A stretch of 64,000 bases of DNA, from contig CAZUJL010000004.1 of NCBI GenBank assembly GCA_964620045.1, positions 62,001 through 126,000 on the forward strand, in the 5' to 3' direction. How positions within the stretch are numbered: the first letter of the stretch is position 1; each line of letters starts with the position of its first letter. The notes under the pieces are model-generated. The model saw only the letters and a list, made by a program, of their open reading frames with translations, was not told the origin of the DNA and did not search any database. A program made the translations under genes and the position numbers. Below are positions 38,081-46,080 of the stretch, in pieces. Origin of the DNA: VFKU01 sp964620045 (GTDB lineage Bacteria; Hydrogenedentota; Hydrogenedentia; Hydrogenedentales; GCA-2746185).

Positions 38081-39025
38081 ATGTTGGGATTCGTTGTTGC
38101 AGCGCTTTGTTTCAGCGCCGCTGAGACTCCCGCTTCGTTGATCGTGAACGGCGACTTCGAGGACGGACCGCCGGTCGGCATGTACCTGAATATCGCAGGT
38201 GAGGCGAACACCATTACAGGTTGGATCGTGACCGGTGAAGGCATTGACCTTGTCGGCAAGAGCTATTATCTGCCGTCGAAGGGGGAACGTTCGCTAGACC
38301 TCGATGGAAGCGCCCGCAGCAGAACTACCCCGCCGTATGCTCAGGGCGGAATTGCGCAAACATTTCCGACGACTCCTGGGCAGCGTTACGTCGTAACCTT
38401 CGACATGGCCGGCAACCCCGCCAAACCGCCCCCGCAGAAGCCGATGCGCGTGTCGGCGGCCGGCCAGTCCGCGGATTTCATGTTCGATATCACGGGCAAA
38501 AACGCTGTGAACATGGGGTGGCTTCCAAAAACATTTACGTTCACGGCGAATGAGGACTCAACCACGCTGGAGTTCGTCAGCCTGACCGTATCTCCGTTGA
38601 CCGGGTTCGGAGCGGCTATCGACAATGTGACGGTAACGGTGGCGGGACCAGTCGAGGTCCGTGAAACCGATGAGGAAATACAGGTCCTGCTTGGGGCTGA
38701 AATTTTGTTTGATACCGGCCAGTATGCCCTCAAGCCGGAGGCGACCGGCGCGTTGCAAGAGGTCGGCGAGCTGCTGAAAAAATATCCGGAGCTTCCAATA
38801 TCCATCGAAGGACATACCGACAGCGTGGGACGGCCGGAGGCGAATCAAACCTTGTCGGAAAATCGCGCCGGTTCTGTGAAGACCTGGCTGGTCTCGAACG
38901 CTGCGATTCCGGACACCCGCATTACGACCAAGGGGTATGGCCAAACCGTCCCCACCGCATCGAACGACACCCCCGAAGGACGCCAAAAAAATCGGCGTGT
39001 CGAGATCAAACTTCAAAAGAAGTAG
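38081..39025 (+). CDS. Choice-of-anchor C/DUF642-type domain fused to an OmpA peptidoglycan-binding domain
   Basis: 314 residues. After a signal peptide (about 1-18), residues 20-190 form a beta-sandwich of the choice-of-anchor C/DUF642 kind (LIVNGDFEDGPP, ITGWIV, RSLDLDG, IAQTF, and GAAIDNVTVT at the end). Residues about 200-314 are an OmpA-like domain: ILFDTGQYALKPEA, EGHTDSVGRPEANQTLSENRA and KGYGQTVP carry the peptidoglycan-binding Asp/Arg set. The protein would tether a carbohydrate-binding-like sandwich to the cell wall. ggagg precedes the ATG. It stands alone. Confidence 0.85.
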   Translation: MLGFVVAALCFSAAETPASLIVNGDFEDGPPVGMYLNIAGEANTITGWIVTGEGIDLVGKSYYLPSKGERSLDLDGSARSRTTPPYAQGGIAQTFPTTPGQRYVVTFDMAGNPAKPPPQKPMRVSAAGQSADFMFDITGKNAVNMGWLPKTFTFTANEDSTTLEFVSLTVSPLTGFGAAIDNVTVTVAGPVEVRETDEEIQVLLGAEILFDTGQYALKPEATGALQEVGELLKKYPELPISIEGHTDSVGRPEANQTLSENRAGSVKTWLVSNAAIPDTRITTKGYGQTVPTASNDTPEGRQKNRRVEIKLQKK

Positions 39026-39060
39026 GGCAATCGAGTCCGAAGGTTCGGCGCCGTTTTCTC

Positions 39061-39768
39061 TCAGTGGATCTCAGCGGCATCGCCCCAGGCTTTGCGCAGC
39101 CGATCCATATTGAAGCCCGGCTCTTTCGCGGCGGAAATGATCACGCGTTCCTTTCGCGCAAGAAGATTGGCGGCTTCTTTTACTTGAGCGGCAATGTCCG
39201 TCGGAATCACGACCGCGCCATGTTGATCGGCGTGAATCAGGTCCCCGTGCGACACGCGCATGCCGGCGACAGTCACCGGGCGGCCGAAATCGACCACATG
39301 TACCCAGGCGTGCGACGGGCCAACGCGATCGGCCAGCATCTGAAATCCTTCGGCGCTATCGGGCACGTCGCGAACGCTGCCGTCCGTAATCACGCCCAGC
39401 GCGCCAAACCCTTTATGAATGTTGCTGTTGACCTCGCCCCAGAACGCGCCGTAGGCCCGTTGTGGACCGTCGAGATCCTGCATGACGATGATGCTGGGCG
39501 TCGGTCCGCCTTCGGCGACGTACGCGTAGTACCCCTGCGATAGCTTCGTCGCCTCGGCGCCCTTGAGGTCGCTTGGATGCGCGGACCGGATCGACGCCGT
39601 GCGCGCAAAGCCCAACATTGGCGGCAGCTTCGGCCGCGTGCAGACCAAGGGCGCGGTCGTGTACCCGTAACCGCGCCGGGCGGGCATAATAATCTCTAGC
39701 GCGTTGCACACCGTCGGCGTATCGATACTCTGCAAATCCGTGATCAATTCTTTCGTCAACTCAAACAT
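39061..39768 (-). CDS. RraA-like / HMG-CHA aldolase family protein
   Basis: 235 residues of the RraA fold. The conserved WGEV, then GVITDGSVRDVPD (Arg-Asp pair with following acid) match the divalent-metal and pyruvate site of 4-hydroxy-4-methyl-2-oxoglutarate aldolases rather than the RNase E inhibitor. The closing block HGDLIHADQHGAVVIP is also typical. Expected chemistry: retro-aldol cleavage to pyruvate or oxaloacetate decarboxylation. aaggaag precedes 39768; longer upstream frame is rejected. It is the last gene of the CitMHS operon, 16 bp after DUF4387. Confidence 0.88.
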   Translation of the reverse strand: MFELTKELITDLQSIDTPTVCNALEIIMPARRGYGYTTAPLVCTRPKLPPMLGFARTASIRSAHPSDLKGAEATKLSQGYYAYVAEGGPTPSIIVMQDLDGPQRAYGAFWGEVNSNIHKGFGALGVITDGSVRDVPDSAEGFQMLADRVGPSHAWVHVVDFGRPVTVAGMRVSHGDLIHADQHGAVVIPTDIAAQVKEAANLLARKERVIISAAKEPGFNMDRLRKAWGDAAEIH

Positions 39769-39784
39769 GATTTCTTCCTTACAA

Positions 39785-40090
39785 TTAGAGAGCGATATCC
39801 AGCAGTCTGACGTACTGCTGGCCTTGGTGCATGTCTCTGTCCACAATGCCGCCCTGGGGATGGGCTCGCGGGCAGGAAACCTTGAGCACTAACAAATTCA
39901 GGTCGAGGAAATGCTTCACCATCTTGGGATCGACTTCAAATAGTTTTCCGATGGCTTCCGGTTGAAGTTGCGGCGAACTGGCGTAGCGATCGAAGGCCTC
40001 TTTGTCCGCGAAGAAAAGGTCGAAGGTCACCCAGAACGGTCCGGCGTTTTTGGAGCGAATATGGCGACACACATCTTTGACGGTAGGCAT
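39785..40090 (-). CDS. DUF4387 (AtuA-associated ferredoxin-like) protein
   Basis: 101 residues matching the small DUF4387/AtuA-like domain: CRHIRSKNAGPFWVTFDLFF at the start and HPQGGIVDRDMHQGQQYVRLL at the end. In many genomes it is the obligate neighbour or fused C-terminal part of AtuA-type proteins, so the two probably form one complex. Here the stop of the AtuA gene and the ATG overlap by one base (TAATG). The biochemical activity is unknown. Confidence 0.88.
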   Translation of the reverse strand: MPTVKDVCRHIRSKNAGPFWVTFDLFFADKEAFDRYASSPQLQPEAIGKLFEVDPKMVKHFLDLNLLVLKVSCPRAHPQGGIVDRDMHQGQQYVRLLDIAL

Positions 40091-41475
40091 TAAGCGACTC
40101 CCGGATTTCGTACGTCGATCCAGTCTGTGCGCACGAGCTCCATCGGATCGTCGACTTCGACCACGTGATTTAGCTTGAACTCATACACGCGGCCACGCTC
40201 GATGTCCGCCGGAGAAAAAGCGAAGCCGTAGCTCGGCAACTCAATGTCCAGATCAATCGGGAAATGAAAGAAATAGGGATTACAGGCTTTGGCGATTTGG
40301 GTCGCCATCTCCTGGCTTGCCGCAGTGGCCACAAACAAGACGCCCACTTCGCGCGGCGGCGGCGTTCCGGGGGCGGGCCGGATGCCGGTAAGCGCGTTCC
40401 AGCCGTAGATCCGGAGCGAAATGTGGAAGTCGCCGGCGGCCGGGCCGATCGCGTTGCGCACGCGATCGTACAGTGCCGCCAACATCTTGTCGTGGAATTC
40501 GTCAATCCGGCTCAGCACTGCCGGATCCTGAATGCCGATGAGCATGATCGTTTGATACGGCCCCGCCACCGCACCTTCGAGCTTCATCGTGTAGGGCGTT
40601 TTGTGCCATCGGGATCCGGTGACGCGCACCACGCGATCGTTCAGCGCCACATATTTCGCCTCGGAAACATCGAGCGTTCCGCCGGGCTCGACCAATCGGA
40701 ACGGATCGCTGTTTTCGTACAGCATGTGCGCGGAGACACTGTGCGGGTCACAGCGGTTCGTGTTGCTGAGCGGCTCCACCTCGAAACCGTCGTGTCCGAT
40801 CGTGATCAAAACCCCTCGCCCATGCGCCGGCGATACGGTGCACTGCGCGCCGCACTCAGCAACCTTCGCGGCGTGCCACGCGGGGCCGGCCGCCATTCCG
40901 TTCAACAGCGCAAACGACGCCAACACCGCCGTGTCCGTCGTTCGCCCGCCGAGAATGATGTCTGCGCCCGCCTCCAGGGCAGCCATGTACGGCTCGGCGC
41001 CCATCGCGGCGACAATATGCGCGCAGGAATCGATCGTGTCATCGGACAGAGGCCCGAGCGGCGGCAGCGGCTTGATTTTGCCGGCGGCATTTTTGGCTTT
41101 CAGCGTGGATTTGCTTTGCTCCGAATACAGCACCGCAATGCGCGGCGTGGTCTTCAGTTCCGCCGCCACTTCGAGGACGATGTCGCGCGTCCAATCGACG
41201 TTCGTGTCGCCGCCCGCCTGCCCGCAGGTTCCGATCAACAGCGGAATTTTTGCCTGCGCCTGGGCCTTCATCAGAATGAGCAGATCGCGCTTCACCGCCT
41301 CGCGGTTGTTCTTCGAGATGCCCAGCGCGAGATACGCCGCGCCGCTGTCGGTGGATCCGGCGTCCGTGGCGATGGCGTGCGCGCCCAGCGCAATGCCGCG
41401 TTCGACTTCCTCAGGCCGCGCGCCGGCCCCGAGCGATCCGACGGGCACGAGAATCTTGATGGAATCGTTCGGCAT
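40090..41475 (-). CDS. AtuA-like (DUF1446) protein
   Basis: 461 residues, cytoplasmic, of the acyclic terpene utilisation AtuA family. The glycine-rich start (VPVGSLGAGARPEEVERGI), ATDAGSTDSGAAYLALG, LIGTCGQAGGD and LGGRTTDTAVLASFALLNG are the conserved blocks and suggest a binding pocket for an acid or CoA-like ligand. Activity of the family is not established; AtuA was named from Pseudomonas citronellol/geraniol clusters. It is coupled one base each way to the GntR regulator and DUF4387. No CoA-transferase or carboxylase of the Atu pathway is present, so terpenes are not implied. Confidence 0.9.
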   Translation of the reverse strand: MPNDSIKILVPVGSLGAGARPEEVERGIALGAHAIATDAGSTDSGAAYLALGISKNNREAVKRDLLILMKAQAQAKIPLLIGTCGQAGGDTNVDWTRDIVLEVAAELKTTPRIAVLYSEQSKSTLKAKNAAGKIKPLPPLGPLSDDTIDSCAHIVAAMGAEPYMAALEAGADIILGGRTTDTAVLASFALLNGMAAGPAWHAAKVAECGAQCTVSPAHGRGVLITIGHDGFEVEPLSNTNRCDPHSVSAHMLYENSDPFRLVEPGGTLDVSEAKYVALNDRVVRVTGSRWHKTPYTMKLEGAVAGPYQTIMLIGIQDPAVLSRIDEFHDKMLAALYDRVRNAIGPAAGDFHISLRIYGWNALTGIRPAPGTPPPREVGVLFVATAASQEMATQIAKACNPYFFHFPIDLDIELPSYGFAFSPADIERGRVYEFKLNHVVEVDDPMELVRTDWIDVRNPGVA

Positions 41476-42188
41476 TATCGCGCGTTCACCTTTCGTGGCG
41501 CGCGTTCATACGCGCGCAAGTCGTCGAGTGCTTCGCACACCGCGATCGCGCCGTTGCGCAGGTGCGCATGCATCAGGCGTTCGGCGCGCACCCCATCGCC
41601 GGCCAGAATCGCGGCGATCATTTCATCGTGTTCCTGCAAGGATTGATGCGCGCGAGTGGTTCCCGTGAGCTGATTGAATTGCTGGCGAAATACGGGAAAC
41701 GTCACGCGCATCGCGGCTTCCCGCAACATTGCGTTGCCCGCGATTTCGTACAGAAGGTCATGAAATGTCTGGCGCGCTTCGGAGAGTCCGTTGACGCCTG
41801 CATTGGCCGTCTCGTGCAGCTTCCGCTGGCAGTCCATCAGGCGCGTCGCGTAGTCCGCGCGATGGATATTGTCGGCCGCCAGTTTCGCGACATATCCCTC
41901 CAGTGCTTCGCGCACCTGAAAGGTCTCGCGGACATCGCGTTCGTTAAAGACCCGCACGGCAGCGCCCCGGTGCGGCGTAAATTCCAGCAGGCCTTCGCCC
42001 GTCAGGCGTCGAATCGCTTCGCGCACGGGGCCCACGCTGACGCCGAACATCCGGCTGATATCCGCCACGACGAGACGTTGACCCTGGACGAATCGTCCGT
42101 GGCGAATCGCCTCGCGGATGGCATGGATCAGATGCTCGACGATCGTTTCTTGGGGTTTACTCTCGCTACCTTCGAGTTTCTCTATCAT
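41475..42188 (-). CDS. GntR-family regulator, FCD (FadR C-terminal) type
   Basis: 237 residues. The N-terminal winged helix (about 15-85) includes RLVVADISRMFGVSVGPVREAIRRL and GLLEFTPHRGAAV. The C-terminal FCD helical bundle has likely metal/ligand residues in FHDLLYEIAGN, EHDEMIAAI and LMHAHLRN. Such regulators respond to organic acids. It lies second in the operon it probably controls, between transporter and AtuA (one-base TAATG overlap with AtuA). Candidate operators are the repeats and the palindrome upstream of the transporter. Confidence 0.93.
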   Translation of the reverse strand: MIEKLEGSESKPQETIVEHLIHAIREAIRHGRFVQGQRLVVADISRMFGVSVGPVREAIRRLTGEGLLEFTPHRGAAVRVFNERDVRETFQVREALEGYVAKLAADNIHRADYATRLMDCQRKLHETANAGVNGLSEARQTFHDLLYEIAGNAMLREAAMRVTFPVFRQQFNQLTGTTRAHQSLQEHDEMIAAILAGDGVRAERLMHAHLRNGAIAVCEALDDLRAYERAPRKVNAR

Positions 42189-42209
42189 TGATTTGCCTTT
42201 AGGCGTCCG

Positions 42210-43508
42210 TTACGAAACCACCAGCGGAACCGCTCCAGTCGCCAAGGCGATGGCGACCATCCACAGGAACAGCACCACCGCGTACGGCAGGGCGAAGCGC
42301 TGGAGATCGCCGACTTCTCGTTCGAGCAACCCCGCCACCAGGTAAATGGCGACAATCAATGGACTCAGAGCATGAATCACCACGCCCAGCAGCGAGGCGC
42401 GCGCGACCTCCACGGGCGTCATGCCGAAATGGCCGGCCGCTTCGGCAACGACGGGAATCACGCCGAAGTAATACGCGTCGTTGGCCATTACGAAAGTCAA
42501 TGGGCCACTCGACAGCGCGATGATGGGGCCGAAATAGCGCCCCATTTGGTCCGGCACGAACTTGAGCAGGCTCTGCCCCATCGCTTCCACCATGCCGGTT
42601 CCGTCGAGGATGCCCGTGAATACGCCCGCTCCGAAAATCAGCAGCACGATGGGCAGCACATTGCCCGCGTGGGCGGCCAGCCGTTTGCGTTGATCGTCGA
42701 CGCGGGGATAGTTGATGGTGACGGCGATGGGCAGGCCAATCATGAACGCGATCGGCAGCGGGAGCACTTGCAAGATTACGGATGCCAGCAAGACCAGCGT
42801 CAGAATTAAATTCACCCAGCGCAACCGGGGCCGCTCGGTGCCGGCACGTTGCTCGAACAACGACGCCTCGACGTCCATCTCGATCTTCACAATACCCAAC
42901 CGCCGGCGCTCACGAAGACCGAGGAACCACGCGATCACAAACGTGCCCGCGATACCAGCGATCATGGTCGGGATGAGCGGCACGAATACATCGGCAATGT
43001 CGACGTGCAACGCCGCGGCTGCTCGCGCCGACGGCCCTCCCCACGGCGTCAGATTGATCGTTGAATTCGCCAATCCGAGCAGGAGCGCGAGGATCAGTGT
43101 GTTCATATTGAGTCGGCGATACACGGGAAGGAATGCGCCGATTGTGACGATGGCGGTTGTCGCGCCGTCTCCGTCGAATGAAACGAGAGTCGCAACGGCC
43201 GCAGTGGCGAGAGCGACGCGAAGCGGGTCACCGTGGCCGAAGCGAACGGCAGCGCGCACGAGCGGATCGAACAGTCCGGCGTCGGTCATGATGCCGAAAT
43301 ACAAGACGGCAAAGACGAGGGCCACCGCCGTGGGCGCGAGGTTTGAAATGCCTTCGATCGCCATTTCGGCGAGATCAGTGCCGTGTCCTGCGAAAATCCC
43401 GAACACCGTAGGGACGACGATGAGCGCGATTACGGCGGACGTTACGCGCGCCATGATCAGCACCATGAAAATGGCGACCATGGCGAATCCAAGGGCTGCC
43501 AATGTCAT
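42210..43508 (-). CDS. CitMHS-family citrate/carboxylate:H+ (metal) symporter
   Basis: 432 residues with about eleven or twelve hydrophobic helices. Family features are the N-terminal MVLIMARVTSAVIALIVVP, VSFDGDGATTAIVTIGAFLP, ANSTINLTPWGGPSARAA and the late MANDAYYFGVIPVV. The family imports citrate as metal complexes or related di/tricarboxylates with protons. It is the first gene of a five-gene operon (transporter, GntR, AtuA, DUF4387, RraA). The start ATG at 43508 has cggaac upstream and a strong AT-rich promoter. Confidence 0.92.
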   Translation of the reverse strand: MTLAALGFAMVAIFMVLIMARVTSAVIALIVVPTVFGIFAGHGTDLAEMAIEGISNLAPTAVALVFAVLYFGIMTDAGLFDPLVRAAVRFGHGDPLRVALATAAVATLVSFDGDGATTAIVTIGAFLPVYRRLNMNTLILALLLGLANSTINLTPWGGPSARAAAALHVDIADVFVPLIPTMIAGIAGTFVIAWFLGLRERRRLGIVKIEMDVEASLFEQRAGTERPRLRWVNLILTLVLLASVILQVLPLPIAFMIGLPIAVTINYPRVDDQRKRLAAHAGNVLPIVLLIFGAGVFTGILDGTGMVEAMGQSLLKFVPDQMGRYFGPIIALSSGPLTFVMANDAYYFGVIPVVAEAAGHFGMTPVEVARASLLGVVIHALSPLIVAIYLVAGLLEREVGDLQRFALPYAVVLFLWMVAIALATGAVPLVVS

Positions 43509-43541
43509 GGCTGTTGTTCCGATCTATGGGTTCGATGCGGT

Positions 43542-43576
43542 TATAAAATTATAATATAAAATTATGCTATAAAATT
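43542..43576. repeat. Three direct repeats phased at 13 bp in the CitMHS promoter
   Basis: TATAAAATT occurs exactly at 43542-43550, 43555-43563 and 43568-43576, each copy followed by four variable bases, so the period is 13 bp. On the operon strand this reads AATTTTATA three times, covering the predicted -10 box, part of the spacer and the transcription start. It may be a regulator-binding array or an AT-rich melting element. Confidence 0.7.
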
Positions 43577-43589
43577 CAATTTATATCAA
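43561..43589 (-). promoter_or_regulatory. Sigma-70-type promoter of the CitMHS operon
   Basis: On the minus strand TTGATA (43589-43584), a 17-bp spacer and CATAAT (43566-43561) give a near-consensus promoter about 50 bp before the transporter ATG. The surrounding 110 bp (43536-43645) is strikingly AT-rich against a 60% GC background. Confidence 0.72.
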
Positions 43590-43619
43590 ATTAAAGGATA
43601 AAATGACTAATTAATAAAT

Positions 43620-43636
43620 AAATTATCATATAATTT
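43620..43636. promoter_or_regulatory. Palindrome AAATTAT-CAT-ATAATTT, candidate operator
   Basis: A perfect 7-3-7 inverted repeat 31 bp upstream of the -35 box of the CitMHS operon. Its size suits a dimeric GntR-family regulator, which the operon encodes. It does not match the textbook FadR half-site, so the assignment is tentative. Confidence 0.45.
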
Positions 43637-43675
43637 TTCATTTAAGACACCGATCAGGCTGTTCAATTCCCTAAT

Positions 43676-43925
43676 AAATGGCCTCCCGCGTCAGGTGCGG
43701 ATGGGGAAATCGCTCGCCGGTTTTGCGGAGTCGCGAGCCGACGATGTTTTCGTACCACCGCTGCGATGCGCCAAAATCGGCGAGGAACAGTGAAGCGTTC
43801 TTCGTGCGGGCGACGAGCGCTTTAGTTCAGGATTCGCGCAGCAGCCCGGCTCGATCGGCTGCCAAAGCGGTTTAGACGCGTTCAAATCATGCTCCACGCA
43901 ATGCCAGCGCAGAAAGTCTTGCAAA
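43676..43925 (-). pseudogene. Degraded protein-coding remnant
   Basis: Minus-strand reading gives a plausible peptide (LQDFLRWHCVEHDLNASK...) that needs a frame shift near 43822 to continue as ALVARTKNASLFLADF...ASQRWYENIVGS and end in a stop at 43676. Neither half has a convincing start. Codon use and amino-acid mix look protein-like, so this is probably the decayed C-terminal end of a gene. I cannot identify the family. Confidence 0.35.
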
Positions 43926-43932
43926 CACAAGT

Positions 43933-43968
43933 CCACACTGCGGGGCGAACCACGCCCCCGCAGTGTGG
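43933..43968 (-). terminator. Long hairpin after the discoidin-domain gene
   Basis: A perfect 13-bp stem (CCACACTGCGGGG with its complement, 43933-43945 and 43956-43968) and a 10-base loop stand 28 bp beyond the stop at 43997. The following minus-strand sequence (acttgtgtttg) is only mildly T-rich, so it may be a weak terminator or an mRNA-end stabiliser. Confidence 0.6.
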
Positions 43969-43996
43969 ATGGGTCGGGCAACTCAACTATTGTGCG

Positions 43997-46036
43997 TTAT
44001 GGGTTTTGGATAATGGGCGAATCCAGCAAACGGCACAGATTCCACGGGATATCGTTGAGCTTCGAACCCGCGCCGATGCTGGGTCCAAGCCCCGCCCAGG
44101 CATTGTAGAAACGTGTCGCGCTCGATTCGGCGACGATCTGCAGCCCGCCCGTGTCTGAACAGTACCAACCGTATTCCTGCATCGCGCGCATGCAGATCTT
44201 TTTCCATTTTGCATACGGCGTAGCATCGACAACGAGCGCGGGATCGAGCTGGATTTGCGCGCCGACCTGCACCGCGCCGGGGTTTTGGTCCTGTCCGTCA
44301 CCGCCGTGCGCCGGGAGGCTATACGCGTGGTATTTCGTCCGTGGATTTGACCCGTTCACGCCATGCCGAATGATGCCTTCCTCGATTTCCTCCGGCCGCA
44401 CCGTGCCCACGAAATAGGTCCAGCCGCTCGCACGCGCGCCGGAATTTTCCGATTCCAGATAGCCTTCGTGCTCCCAGCCCTGCGCCGTGCGAATGTCCGG
44501 CGAGATGTAGCGCGACTCCGGCGTAAACGAGTCTGCTTCGCCGTCAAGCCGTGTGAACCATGTATCCAGTTCACGGAAGGTTTCGCCTTCCACGACGGCA
44601 AAGTGATGATCGCCACCGCCGCCCACCTTGGCGTGCCGGGGAATACGAAAGGTCTCGAATTCCGTGGGGTGGTTGTAAGGACCGGTAAACGGAATCGAGT
44701 ATTGCTTGCTCACAGGATTCGAAAAACTCGGCATGAATCCCCAGCCGTTGATCAGGAAGCCCGAACCGTTATTCACCGCCGGATCGGCAAACGAATACGC
44801 GATCACGGCCGCCGAATTCGCCGAGATCTGCTCCGATCGCGTCGCCGAAATGCGCGTGTTGATGAAGGAATTGTCGGCGAAGTAGCGCGGGGCGAGGCCG
44901 GTGGCCAGTGTGGTCTGCGACTTGCGCCAAACGGCCAGCGGATTGCCGATGTTGTCGAAAAATTCCAGATCAAAGGTGTAGTTCGTATTGCGCCAGAGCT
45001 GATAGGCGGTATATGTAGACCCCGCGGACACCGCGAAATCGTCCAGCAGATTTCCGTCGCGCAGCAGTCGTATTTTCGCGGCACCGGCCGGCGGGTTCGA
45101 CCAGTCCAACCGAATTTTTTCGAAGGACAACGCCGTCGTCGTCAGGTTGCCCGCCACCGCCGTCGGCCGCACGGGCGTATACCCTTCGTAAGCTTCGATC
45201 TCGCGGATCATCAAGCCGCCGTAGTTGTCCGATCGTTGCGTCGTTATAATTCGGAGGTACTTAATTCCGCTCGCCGAAACTTCAATCTTCTTTTCGGACG
45301 GCAGCTCGTCCGCGGTGGAATAAATCGTCGTCCACACCTGGTTCGCCGTGCCCACCTGCACGCTGTACGCCTTCGCGTAGGGTTCGCCCCAGCGGATGTT
45401 GATCAAACGCAGGTTGTATATGCCCCCCAGATCAACCAGCACCGTGGTGTTCTCGTTGTCGTCCGCTGTCCACCCACCGTAGGTGTATCCGTCCGTGAGC
45501 GTGCCCCAGTTGAAATTAAAGTCCCAGAAGTTGCTTGTGTCGCACGGCTTGCCTTTGGCCACATTCACCAGCGTCGTGCCTTCGTACGCATTCAGCGTGT
45601 TGATCACGTAGCCGCCCGTCGTGCCGCGCTGGACGCCTTGAACCATCACGTACCGGCAGGTGACCGGCTCGAAACTGATGGTGTGCGTGCCGCCGCCAAT
45701 ATGTCCACGGGCCTGATAAACCGTGGACCACGTGGCGCCATCCTGGCTGACCAGGATGTCGTAGCCCAGGCCCCAGCCCGTGCCCCATTGAAGCTGCACG
45801 ACGTTAATCGTGTAGAGCTGGTTGAACTGCACGCGCAACCATTCGGCGTTGTTTGCATTGGACGTCCACGCGGTGGATCCGTTGTTGTCGAGCACGTTCG
45901 CCGGCGTGCCGCCCGAGGACGCGGTCGCGGTCGCGCCCGCGCTGGTTAGAGCGACGTTGGCCGCGGATGCGCTGAACGCGGCAAGCGAAACCAGCGCAGC
46001 GAGCATCAGGACGAGAACTGGATGAGTTGTTTTCAT
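43997..46036 (-). CDS. Secreted protein with two discoidin/F5-8-type-C-like domains
   Basis: 679 residues. A signal peptide (about 1-25, ending ASA) is followed by two F5/8C (CBM32-like) sandwiches. The first spans about 26-155 (LDNNGSTAWTSNANNAEWLRV, VMVQGVQRGTTGGYVI), the second about 157-300 (GGWTADDNENTTVLVDLGG, YLRIITTQRSDNYGG). Both begin as sugar-binding exosite domains do. A short fibronectin-like segment (about 310-400) precedes a C-terminal domain of unknown type (HHFAVVEGETFRELDTWF). The upstream open frame is a shadow; aaagga before ATG 46036 sets the start. It is 44 bp downstream of the FGE-like gene and likely co-transcribed. Confidence 0.82.
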   Translation of the reverse strand: MKTTHPVLVLMLAALVSLAAFSASAANVALTSAGATATASSGGTPANVLDNNGSTAWTSNANNAEWLRVQFNQLYTINVVQLQWGTGWGLGYDILVSQDGATWSTVYQARGHIGGGTHTISFEPVTCRYVMVQGVQRGTTGGYVINTLNAYEGTTLVNVAKGKPCDTSNFWDFNFNWGTLTDGYTYGGWTADDNENTTVLVDLGGIYNLRLINIRWGEPYAKAYSVQVGTANQVWTTIYSTADELPSEKKIEVSASGIKYLRIITTQRSDNYGGLMIREIEAYEGYTPVRPTAVAGNLTTTALSFEKIRLDWSNPPAGAAKIRLLRDGNLLDDFAVSAGSTYTAYQLWRNTNYTFDLEFFDNIGNPLAVWRKSQTTLATGLAPRYFADNSFINTRISATRSEQISANSAAVIAYSFADPAVNNGSGFLINGWGFMPSFSNPVSKQYSIPFTGPYNHPTEFETFRIPRHAKVGGGGDHHFAVVEGETFRELDTWFTRLDGEADSFTPESRYISPDIRTAQGWEHEGYLESENSGARASGWTYFVGTVRPEEIEEGIIRHGVNGSNPRTKYHAYSLPAHGGDGQDQNPGAVQVGAQIQLDPALVVDATPYAKWKKICMRAMQEYGWYCSDTGGLQIVAESSATRFYNAWAGLGPSIGAGSKLNDIPWNLCRLLDSPIIQNP

Positions 46037-46080
46037 GTCATGTTCCTTTCGTCGTGGTTGAAGTCGGTCGCTGTTCATCG

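Noticed and set aside
39061..39768. RraA as RNase E inhibitor
   Set aside because: RDxxD aldolase signature and catabolic operon context favour the HMG/CHA-aldolase branch.
40090..41475. Terpene (citronellol/geraniol) degradation cluster
   Set aside because: Only AtuA-like and DUF4387 are present; the carboxylase, hydratase and CoA-ligase genes of the Atu pathway are missing.
43542..43645. Replication-origin or plasmid iterons
   Set aside because: Only three short AT repeats directly over a promoter; no DnaA boxes, no Rep gene.
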